In this document: positions 23,321-29,933 of the stretch, piece after piece
How the letters are laid out: each line of letters begins with the position of its first letter
Position numbering within the stretch: position 1 is the first letter of the stretch
Assembly: GCA_900547655.1 (NCBI GenBank)
Contig: URHQ01000004.1
Span: forward strand, 1 to 47,705
Direction: 5' to 3'
Source: an uncultured Collinsella sp.
Lineage (GTDB): Bacteria; Actinomycetota; Coriobacteriia; Coriobacteriales; Coriobacteriaceae
DNA: 47,705 nt
Program-made: the position numbers and the translations under genes
Notes under the pieces: generated by a model
Database searches by the model: none
What the model saw: the letters and a program-made list of their open reading frames with translations, nothing else
Told to the model about the DNA's origin: nothing

Positions 23321-23391
23321 TCATGGGCTCCACTCTTTAAGGTGCACACTTCCTAACCGTGCCCTAAGTTGCGGTGAAATAGTCCCCGATT

Positions 23392-23446
23392 AACCTGCCA
23401 AAAAGGGACAGGTTTATTTTGGCAGGTTTTATCTGGGGAAACGCAA
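23392..23446 (+). repeat. AACCTGCCAAAA element, copy 4
   Basis: The perfect arms at 23392-23403 and 23417-23428 enclose AGGGACAGGTTTA, and the tail reads TTATCTGGGGAAACGC. It lies right after the half copy of the AAGTTGCGGTG repeat (23366-23381). Confidence 0.8.
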
Positions 23447-23448
23447 AC

Positions 23449-23484
23449 AGGGCCGCGACACCTATATGGCGCCGCGGCCCTTTT
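23449..23484 (-). terminator. Terminator of the PTS-transketolase operon
   Basis: AGGGCCGCG (23449-23457) pairs with CGCGGCCCT (23473-23481), followed by TTT on the plus strand and a weaker T-rich stretch on the minus strand. It lies 40 bp beyond the stop of the last operon gene. Confidence 0.55.
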
Positions 23485-23523
23485 CCTTGGAGAAGGATCG
23501 TTTGATTGAACGGGATGACCGTT

Positions 23524-23976
23524 CTAGTCTTCGAGTCCACTATTGATGAGCTCCGCAATCTCAACGGGATCGGTGCTCGCGCGCACCTTGTCACGGAAGC
23601 CGGCATCCATCAGCATCACGGCAGCCTTGGAGAGCAAGCGCAGGTGCGTGGTTCCAGCCTCGCCGGCGGGCACGTACAGCGCGAGCGCAACATCGACGGG
23701 CACCCCATCAAAACTCGGCCATTCAACGGGCTCGGCCAGTTTAAGCACGGCAACGCCCGGCGTGTGGATTGCGTCGCTTTTGGCATGCGGAACGGCAAAA
23801 CCGGCGACAAGGCCGGTCTCGGCCTCGTTCTCGCGAGCAATAAAGGCAGCCTCTACGGCAGACGCGTCATCGGCAAAGCCGAGCTCGACGGCCTGCTCGG
23901 ACAAATAATGCAGGGCGCCCTCGCGCGAGGCGGCGGTATACCCGATCGTCACTTGGTTGGCAGATACAAATCCCAT
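23524..23976 (-). CDS. PTS fructose/mannitol-type EIIA component
   Basis: The 150-residue cytoplasmic protein is a PTS_EIIA type 2 domain. It accepts phosphate from HPr on His64 (GFAVPHAKSDAI) and passes it to the EIIB domain. The usual AVELGFADDASAVEAAFIARE segment before the His is present. It is the last gene of a six-gene operon that starts with the EIIBC subunit, so the transporter is split into EIIBC and EIIA. The gap to the upstream transketolase gene is only 11 bp. The start at 23976 is supported by AAGGAAGG upstream. Confidence 0.92.
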   Translation of the reverse strand: MGFVSANQVTIGYTAASREGALHYLSEQAVELGFADDASAVEAAFIARENEAETGLVAGFAVPHAKSDAIHTPGVAVLKLAEPVEWPSFDGVPVDVALALYVPAGEAGTTHLRLLSKAAVMLMDAGFRDKVRASTDPVEIAELINSGLED

Positions 23977-23987
23977 GGAAACCTTCC

Positions 23988-24926
23988 TTACAACACAGAC
24001 CTGACCGCAGCTTCGATGCCGTCGGCGTCCAAACCGTACTTGTGCAGCAAATCGACCGCAGGGCCGGACTCGCCATACACATCGCGCACGCCGACGCGTC
24101 GCATCGGCACCGGATGCTGCTCCGCGAGCACCGAGGCCACGGCCTCGCCAAGACCACCGATAATCGAATGCTCCTCGGCAGTGACCACACGACCGGTCTT
24201 CTTGGCGCTGGCAACCACCAGGCGCTCATCGAGCGGCTTGATCGTGTGCATGTTGATGACCTCGGCGTCAATACCATCGGCGGCGAGCGCCTCGGCAGCC
24301 TCAAGCGCCTCGGCGACCATGAGGCCACAAGCGATGATGGTCACATCGGACCCCTCGCGCACAACCACGCCGCGACCAATCTTGAACTCATAGTCCTCGC
24401 GGTCGTTGATGACCGGTGTTGCCAGGCGGCCGAAACGCATGTAGACCGGCCCCTCAAACTCATAGGCGGCGCGCACGCAAGCGCGAGCCTCGATGTCATC
24501 GGCGGGAACGATCACCGTCATATCTGGGATCGTGCGCATGAGCGCGATGTCCTCGCAGCACTGATGTGTGGCGCCGTCTTCACCGACCGAGATACCCGCA
24601 TGCGTGGCGCCGATTTTGACGTTGAGGTGCGGATAGCCGATGGAGTTGCGCACCTGCTCGTACGCGCGGCCGGCAGCGAACATGGCAAAGGTGCTCGCAA
24701 AGGCGACGTGACCCGTGGTCGCAATGCCGGCGGCAAGCCCCATCAAGTTGCTCTCGGCAATGCCGGCATCGTAGAAGCGCTCAGGGTGCGCAGCCTTAAA
24801 CTTGCCGGTCTGCGTGGCGGCGGCCAGGTCGGCATCGAGGACCACAAAGTCGTCGCGCTCATTGCCCAGCTCGACAAGCGCCTCGCCATAGCTAACGCGC
24901 GTGGCGACTTTCTTGACGTCTGCCAT
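23988..24926 (-). CDS. Transketolase, C-terminal subunit
   Basis: The 312-residue protein is the pyrimidine-binding plus C-terminal part of a split transketolase. The conserved glutamate that activates thiamine diphosphate lies in DAGIAESN (Glu58). GATHAGISVGEDGATHQ and the C-terminal Rossmann-like domain follow. It needs the N-terminal subunit encoded just upstream. The ATG at 24926 shares one base with that gene's TAA, so the halves are translationally coupled. Transketolase moves two-carbon units between xylulose-5-P, ribose-5-P, sedoheptulose-7-P, erythrose-4-P and fructose-6-P. Confidence 0.94.
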   Translation of the reverse strand: MADVKKVATRVSYGEALVELGNERDDFVVLDADLAAATQTGKFKAAHPERFYDAGIAESNLMGLAAGIATTGHVAFASTFAMFAAGRAYEQVRNSIGYPHLNVKIGATHAGISVGEDGATHQCCEDIALMRTIPDMTVIVPADDIEARACVRAAYEFEGPVYMRFGRLATPVINDREDYEFKIGRGVVVREGSDVTIIACGLMVAEALEAAEALAADGIDAEVINMHTIKPLDERLVVASAKKTGRVVTAEEHSIIGGLGEAVASVLAEQHPVPMRRVGVRDVYGESGPAVDLLHKYGLDADGIEAAVRSVL

Positions 24927-25756
24927 TAGAGCTCCTCCCCTGCTGCTGCGAGCTCGGCCATGGCCTGCTCAAACTGTTCATCGTTGGGTGCCTTGCCGTG
25001 CCAGCCCACCTGGTTTTCCATAAAGGAGACGCCCTTGCCCTTCACCGTCTCGGCGATAATGGCCACGGGCGAGTCGCTCACTTTGCGAGCTTCGGCAAAG
25101 GCGACGGCAATCTGCGCCATGTCGTTACCGTCGGCGAGCTCGATCACATGCCACTTAAAGGCGCGGAACTTGTCGGCAAGCGGCATAGCCGAGTTAACTT
25201 CGTCGATACTGCCGTCAATTTGCAGGCCATTGTGATCGACGATAGCGACGAGGTTATCCAGGTTGTGGTTGCCGGCGAACATGGCTGCCTCCCACACCTG
25301 GCCCTCCTCGCACTCACCGTCGCCCAACAGCGTGTAGACGCGGTAGCTGTCACCCCAGTGCTTTGCGGCGAGCGCCATTCCAACCGCGGCGGAGATACCC
25401 TGACCAAGCGATCCGGTAGACATGTCGACGCCCGGCGTGTCATTCATATTGGGATGGCCCTGCAGGCGGCTGCCGATATGACGGAGTGTCTCGAGCTCCT
25501 CCTTGGGGAAAAACCCGCGTTCGGCGAGCACGGCATAGAGTGCCGGAGCGCAATGTCCCTTGGAGAGTACAAAGCGATCGCGCGCAGCGCGGCTCGGATT
25601 CGCCGGGTCGACATCCATTTCCTCAAAGTAGAGGTAGGTCATAATGTCGGCAGCGCCAAGCGATCCGCCCGGATGCCCCGACTTGGCAGCGTGGACACCC
25701 GTGACAATACCGCGGCGAACCTCATTGGCAATCTTGGCCAGTTCCTGATCGGTCAT
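24926..25756 (-). CDS. Transketolase, N-terminal subunit
   Basis: The 276-residue protein is the thiamine-diphosphate-binding half of a split transketolase. AAKSGHPGGSLGAAD is near residues 23-37, SKGHCAPALY near 65, GSLGQGISAAVG near 115, and the ThDP/Mg motif GDGECEEGQVWEA at 145-157. The start at 25756 has GAGGAAA upstream; an in-frame extension to 25897 crosses a hairpin and is unlikely. It overlaps the C-terminal subunit gene by one base. Split transketolases are common in Gram-positive anaerobes and often sit in catabolic operons, as here. Confidence 0.94.
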   Translation of the reverse strand: MTDQELAKIANEVRRGIVTGVHAAKSGHPGGSLGAADIMTYLYFEEMDVDPANPSRAARDRFVLSKGHCAPALYAVLAERGFFPKEELETLRHIGSRLQGHPNMNDTPGVDMSTGSLGQGISAAVGMALAAKHWGDSYRVYTLLGDGECEEGQVWEAAMFAGNHNLDNLVAIVDHNGLQIDGSIDEVNSAMPLADKFRAFKWHVIELADGNDMAQIAVAFAEARKVSDSPVAIIAETVKGKGVSFMENQVGWHGKAPNDEQFEQAMAELAAAGEEL

Positions 25757-25777
25757 GGAGTTTCCTCTCTTGAGCAC

Positions 25778-25808
25778 GCCGGCCCGGCATAACAAATGCT
25801 GGGCCGGC
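25778..25808 (-). other. Intercistronic hairpin between the transaldolase and transketolase genes
   Basis: The 13-bp arms (25778-25790 and 25796-25808) with one mismatch begin GCCGGCCC and close on AACAA. No U tract follows, so it probably affects mRNA stability or processing and does not terminate. Confidence 0.55.
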
Positions 25809-25818
25809 AGAACCATCG

Positions 25819-26502
25819 TTACTGTGCCTCGACGACCTTTTTCCAGTCGGCCTCGAACGAGGCAAGGCCCTGGTCGGTCAGCGGATGATGCAGGCACTTC
25901 TTGAGAGCGGCCATGGGCACGGTCGCAATATCGGCACCGAGTAGCGCGGCCTGGGTCACGTGGTTGGGCGTACGAACCGAGGCGGTGATGATCTCGACGG
26001 TGTCGTCGACGTTCTTGCCCGTCCAGTCGTAGTTCTTAATGCAGGTCACGACGTTGTCGAGCTGCGAGATACCGTCCTCGGCGATGTCATCGAAACGACC
26101 GACAAACGGGCTGATGTAGCGAGCACCGGCATTGGCGGCCATAAGGGCCTGCGTCGGCGAGAAGACGAGCGTCATGTTGACGCGCACGCCAGCATCGGCC
26201 AGCGCACGGCAGGCGGCAAGGCCGGCCTCGCACACGGGAAGCTTGACCACGATGTTGGGGGCGAGGGCGGCAAGGCGCTTGCCCTCCTCGATCATACCCT
26301 CGGCAGTGGTAGCGGTAGACTCGGCGGAAACGGGCAGGTCCTTGCAGAGCTCGGCAATCTTGAGCATATGCGGCTCAAAGTCGGCAAGCTTGCCGCCGGT
26401 CTTGGCGTACAGGGACGGGTTGGTGGTAACACCGGCCAGGCAGCCCCAGCTCTTGGCCTCGGCGATCTCGTCCAGATTGGCGGTATCGATAAAGAACTTC
26501 AT
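25819..26502 (-). CDS. Transaldolase (short TalC/MipB type)
   Basis: The 227-residue class I aldolase-fold enzyme belongs to the short transaldolase/fructose-6-phosphate aldolase group. MKFFIDTANLDEI, GVTTNPSL and the Schiff-base segment NIVVKLPV (Lys87) are visible. The residue matching Tyr131 of E. coli FSA is Phe133 (RYISPFVGRFDD), as in true transaldolases, so transfer of dihydroxyacetone units is favoured over free fructose-6-P cleavage. The start at 26502 has GAAGGAG upstream. It lies in the PTS operon next to split transketolase genes, completing the non-oxidative pentose phosphate pair. Confidence 0.92.
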   Translation of the reverse strand: MKFFIDTANLDEIAEAKSWGCLAGVTTNPSLYAKTGGKLADFEPHMLKIAELCKDLPVSAESTATTAEGMIEEGKRLAALAPNIVVKLPVCEAGLAACRALADAGVRVNMTLVFSPTQALMAANAGARYISPFVGRFDDIAEDGISQLDNVVTCIKNYDWTGKNVDDTVEIITASVRTPNHVTQAALLGADIATVPMAALKKCLHHPLTDQGLASFEADWKKVVEAQ

Positions 26503-26539
26503 GGTGCAAACTCCTTCGAAGGAATCCAAAACTCAAAAA

Positions 26540-26570
26540 ATAGGACAAAGGGGATGTCCCTTTGTCCTAT
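26540..26570 (-). terminator. REP-like hairpin with U tract after the GatZ-like gene
   Basis: The 13-bp arms ATAGGACAAAGGG (26540-26552) and CCCTTTGTCCTAT (26558-26570) are perfect. On the minus strand the stem is followed by TTTTTT. It may partly terminate inside the operon, between the GatZ-like gene and the transaldolase gene. Its TGTCCC core matches other REP-like hairpins in the window. Confidence 0.6.
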
Positions 26571-26572
26571 GT

Positions 26573-26608
26573 GCCGGGCCTGCGGCTGAGACATGCCCCA
26601 GGCCCGGC
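26573..26608 (-). other. Second hairpin after the GatZ-like gene
   Basis: The perfect 10-bp arms GCCGGGCCTG (26573-26582) and CAGGCCCGGC (26599-26608) lie 19 bp past the stop codon. There is no U tract, so a 3'-end stabiliser is more likely than a terminator. Confidence 0.5.
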
Positions 26609-26627
26609 GTCGTGTAGGAAAAGCTAC

Positions 26628-27902
26628 TTAGTCCTCGAGAGCCTTCTCGATGCGGCTCGTGACGCCCTTGAGGTTAAGACCGACGACGTACTGCTTGATC
26701 GGGCGCTTGATGTGCTCGATCACAAAGCGCTTGCCGTCGATGTCCTGGGCAGCGAGGTTGCGATAGAGCTTCTCGACCTGCTCCTTGACCTCGGGATCGT
26801 TGAACGCATAGTGGCCGGAGACATCCAGGATCTTCAGGCTGAGCTCATCGTCGGCAAGGATGTCATCGACCTGCAGGTTGACGTCGTCGCCAGTCATCCA
26901 CTTGCGCCAGCGCTCGGTTTTGATAGCCTTGACCAGCAGCGTGTGATACAGGTCGGAGGGGTCATCGCACAGACCGTTGTCGACCAGGATCTGCTCGGTG
27001 GCGCAGAGCTTGAGGTAGGCGCGGGTCTCCTCGGTGCCATACTGCGGAGCGACGTTGGAGGCGGTCACGTGTGCCGGGATGTGCTCGAGCAGCGTCGCGT
27101 CGTCCAGATAGTCGGCGTTGTGCTCCTTCAGGCCCACGCCATAGCGCTTGGCCATATCGGCAAGCTCGCGGGCGTTCTTGAAGTTGTAGTGACCGACCTG
27201 CTCCGTCCAGCGGGTAAGGGTGCCGGTCTGGCCGACGATAAAGGTGGGCATGGGGCAGCCGCGCTTCTCGAGCTCGGGCTGCAGCTGAGAAATGAACTCC
27301 TCGTACTTATCGGTAGAGGTCAAGCCGCCATTGGTCTCCTCGGTACCGACCTCATAGGCGACCTCGGGCAGGTTATGCTCGCGACGGTACTGCTCAAGGT
27401 AGTCGATAAGATCGATCGTGCGGCGAAGCACCACGTCGAGCGGAATAACCTTGCCGATCTGATAGGGGTCCTTGGTGGGGTCGACCATCAGCAGGTCAAA
27501 GCCCGCCTCCATGTCGGCGACGAAGGACTTGCGGGCGAGCTCCATGGCCTCGTCCTCGGGCAGGTGGGCGTTACGCTCCTCGTCGCGCTGCCACGGACCG
27601 CCGTGATCGCGGCACAGGTAGTACGGACCGGTGTAACCCACCTCGTCGGCAACCTTCTTGATGTCGGCGGCAAAGCGCGTCTGGTCCCAACCGTTGACGT
27701 AGCCGGCGCCCATATCGTCCATATCGACCTGGTTGCGGCTGGCGATAAACATGGGCGGGAAATCCTCGTCCTTGGCAAGCTCGAACACGGCCTGAATCAG
27801 GTTGGGGCTCATGGGGCCAATGCCGACCATGGTTGCGTGATCGCCGCTATCCTGCAGCTTGAGCATGCCCTGAACGGCCTGACGGATGGTGAGGTTGGAC
27901 AT
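26628..27902 (-). CDS. GatZ/KbaZ-like tagatose-bisphosphate aldolase subunit
   Basis: The 424-residue protein matches the GatZ/KbaZ group, a TIM-barrel family described as the non-catalytic or stabilising subunit of class II tagatose-1,6-bisphosphate aldolase. Landmarks include an N-terminal ATMVGIGPMSPNLI block, CRDHGGPWQRDEERN at about residues 97-111, YEVGTEETNGGL near 180, and VGQTGT near 222. No catalytic GatY/KbaY partner is in the operon, so either the partner is elsewhere or this protein has its own activity. The Asp/His/Glu residues of the CRDHGGPW and EVGTEE segments could bind a metal. ATG 27902 has AGAAGGAG upstream. Confidence 0.85.
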   Translation of the reverse strand: MSNLTIRQAVQGMLKLQDSGDHATMVGIGPMSPNLIQAVFELAKDEDFPPMFIASRNQVDMDDMGAGYVNGWDQTRFAADIKKVADEVGYTGPYYLCRDHGGPWQRDEERNAHLPEDEAMELARKSFVADMEAGFDLLMVDPTKDPYQIGKVIPLDVVLRRTIDLIDYLEQYRREHNLPEVAYEVGTEETNGGLTSTDKYEEFISQLQPELEKRGCPMPTFIVGQTGTLTRWTEQVGHYNFKNARELADMAKRYGVGLKEHNADYLDDATLLEHIPAHVTASNVAPQYGTEETRAYLKLCATEQILVDNGLCDDPSDLYHTLLVKAIKTERWRKWMTGDDVNLQVDDILADDELSLKILDVSGHYAFNDPEVKEQVEKLYRNLAAQDIDGKRFVIEHIKRPIKQYVVGLNLKGVTSRIEKALED

Positions 27903-27994
27903 TTTGTTCTCCTTCTCCAGAGGATTTTTGACAAAAGTTCCCTGGGACCCAGATGTGGGCCCTATCAGTACGGATGGATTTTGTTGTGTAGGGG

Positions 27995-28032
27995 CGGTTG
28001 TGCGGAGTCAAATCCATCCCTCCGCACAACCG
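27995..28032 (-). other. Intercistronic hairpin between the PTS and GatZ-like genes
   Basis: The perfect 13-bp arms CGGTTGTGCGGAG (27995-28007) and CTCCGCACAACCG (28020-28032) enclose AATCCATCC. That loop is complementary to GGATGGATT at 27972-27980, so a pseudoknot or alternative stem is possible. No U tract follows. Confidence 0.6.
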
Positions 28033-28046
28033 GAGTCCTTAAAGGT

Positions 28047-29519
28047 TTACTTGGCCTGCTTATCGAGCGTGGGCTTCATGGCAATCAGGATTGCAGCGGC
28101 GACCACGGAGCCGATCACGATGTCCAGGCAGAACAGCGCGACGTTGTTGGTGGCAAGGGCGACGATAAAGCCACCGTGTGGGACGTAGCAGTCGATACCC
28201 TGGAAGGCGGCAAGCGCCGCGCCCACGGCAGAGCCGATGCAGATGCCGGGCAGGGTGTGGCCAAGGTCCTTGACCGCGAAGGGGATAGCGCCCTCGGTAA
28301 TACCGATGCAGCCCATGAACAGTGCGGAGATACCCATCTGGCGATCGGCGTCATCGAACTTGTTCTTGGCAATGAGCGCTGCAAGACCGCAGGCGATCGG
28401 GGGAACGGCGACGGCGACGCGGAACATGCCATTAGGACCGTAGATGCCGGAGGCCATGATGGCCATAGTGAAGGTCGAGGCGGTCTTGTTGATGGGGCCA
28501 CCCATATCGAAGGCGGTCATAACGCCAATGACCAGACCCAGAACAACGGCGGAACCGCCCTGCAGGCTGCCGAGCACGCCGGTGAGCCAGTCCATCACAA
28601 AGCCAAGCGGCGTGGCCAGGATGTAGATATAGGCCATGCCCAGGACAAGCGAGGTCAGAATCGGGATGATCAGGATGGGCATGATGGTCTGGATGGTGTT
28701 GTTGACCTTCCAGGTCTTCATCCAGCGGACAAAGTAGCCGCAGATGACCGCCATGATCATGGCGCCCAAGAAGCCGGTCGAAACGCTGTTGCCGTTAGGG
28801 GTAACGACTGCGTTGTTGACCAGGTAGCCCAGGACAAAACCGGGGGCGAGCGCGGGCTTGCCGGCCATCGAGTAGGAGATGTAGGCCGCAAGCACCGGGA
28901 TCATCATGGAAATGCCGGCCATGCCGATGGTGTTAAGACTCACCATCAGCGGGTTCGTAACCTCCATGCCGTTGGCGCCGGCGGTACCGGATGCCAGCGA
29001 GAAGGCGAGAAACACGCCGCCGATAACGACGATGGGGATAAAATAGGAAACGCCGGTATTGAATGCATTGAGCAGCGTCTTACCAGGATCGGCAAAGATA
29101 GACTGCTTGGACGCCGGTGTCGGGGCCTGCGGGGCAGCGGAGACGGCCTTCTTCTCTGCCTTGGCCTCGGCCTTGGGCGCGTCAACGGCGCCACCCGTCG
29201 CCTTGATGATCTCAACGGCCTGGTCGATGATCTTTACCGGATCGGCGATTACATCCGAGGTGCCGACCTTCAGGAACTTGCCCTCGGCCATCTTCTGCTC
29301 AAAACGATCCTCGTTCTCGACACCCACGTCGACGGACTCGAGCACCAGGTCGGCAGAATCCACGTCTTCCTGCGTCAGCTCGTTCTCGATACCCAGACCA
29401 CCCTGGGCCTCTACTTTGCATTCGATGCCACGGGCGGCGCATTCATCCTGAATCGCCTTCTGAGCCATATACGTGTGGGCGATACCCACGGTACAGGCGG
29501 CAACGCCTACGATCTTCAT
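28047..29519 (-). CDS. PTS fructose-type EIIBC component
   Basis: The 490-residue protein begins with a fructose-type EIIB domain (MKIVGVAACTVGIAHTYMAQ). Its phosphorylated Cys9 lies in ACTVGIAHT, where the usual motif is CPTGIAHT. An Ala/Lys/Pro-rich linker (about 115-145) leads to an EIIC membrane domain with about nine or ten hydrophobic segments, including GGPINKTAS and the late GCIGITEGAIPFAV motif. It imports and phosphorylates a sugar; the separate EIIA is the last gene of the operon. The start at 29519 (AAGAGGGAAG upstream) matches the EIIB N-terminus. Fructose itself is possible, but the operon content suggests another ketose. Confidence 0.93.
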   Translation of the reverse strand: MKIVGVAACTVGIAHTYMAQKAIQDECAARGIECKVEAQGGLGIENELTQEDVDSADLVLESVDVGVENEDRFEQKMAEGKFLKVGTSDVIADPVKIIDQAVEIIKATGGAVDAPKAEAKAEKKAVSAAPQAPTPASKQSIFADPGKTLLNAFNTGVSYFIPIVVIGGVFLAFSLASGTAGANGMEVTNPLMVSLNTIGMAGISMMIPVLAAYISYSMAGKPALAPGFVLGYLVNNAVVTPNGNSVSTGFLGAMIMAVICGYFVRWMKTWKVNNTIQTIMPILIIPILTSLVLGMAYIYILATPLGFVMDWLTGVLGSLQGGSAVVLGLVIGVMTAFDMGGPINKTASTFTMAIMASGIYGPNGMFRVAVAVPPIACGLAALIAKNKFDDADRQMGISALFMGCIGITEGAIPFAVKDLGHTLPGICIGSAVGAALAAFQGIDCYVPHGGFIVALATNNVALFCLDIVIGSVVAAAILIAMKPTLDKQAK

Positions 29520-29679
29520 TGCTTCCCTCTTTTCATAGAGTTGCGTGCGCAAGACACCGTTTGCGGAGGCCTCCGGAGCATCCCCTGCCATTTGGACTTG
29601 CTGTCTTTTCGACAAGACCAATATAGGTGCTCGTTTTTCTTAATGCCAGCTTATTTCGGTAAACGCGCAGGTCAGAGCG

Positions 29680-29712
29680 TTGGTTATGCGATTTAGTTAT
29701 GCGTTTAACCAA
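29680..29712. promoter_or_regulatory. Candidate LacI operator upstream of the PTS operon
   Basis: TTGGTTA (29680-29686) and TAACCAA (29706-29712) form an inverted repeat. Within it GTTATGCG is directly repeated (29683-29690 and 29696-29703). A related TAAACGCG half-site lies near 29660. The site lies about 160 bp upstream of the EIIBC start, in the 414-bp divergent region shared with the LacI-type gene. Confidence 0.45.
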
Positions 29713-29816
29713 AAATGAATCCTGCCATTTTACCCTCGATTTCAAAAGTCAAGAAGAATTTGATTTTCTCGGTAGACGGCAGATGCGCATGCCGGTCACA
29801 AATTTCGACCCCACCC

Positions 29817-29838
29817 GTATGCTGCATTTGTTGCATAC
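29817..29838. promoter_or_regulatory. Palindrome close to the LacI-type gene
   Basis: GTATGC (29817-29822) and GCATAC (29833-29838) flank a TGCATTTGTT centre. A possible -10 box CATACT overlaps the right arm. It could mediate autoregulation. Confidence 0.35.
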
Positions 29839-29933
29839 TCATATGAAAGGAAAAACCGCTCACCGAAGCGCATCCCTCACCAAGACTCAAAGTCATCATG
29901 TTGGAAAATGCTCATCTGTCGGAAGGAGTCGCT

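Noticed and set aside
17615..23446. An insertion sequence defined by the AACCTGCCAAAA elements
   Set aside because: The copies flank ordinary host genes in mixed orientation and no transposase lies between any pair, so they are short dispersed repeats.
26562..29696. 1044-codon plus-strand open frame opposite the GatZ-like and EIIBC genes
   Set aside because: It lies exactly antisense to two clear genes and its translation is low-complexity His/Asp/Gly/Val-rich sequence. Long antisense frames are common in GC-rich codon-biased genes.
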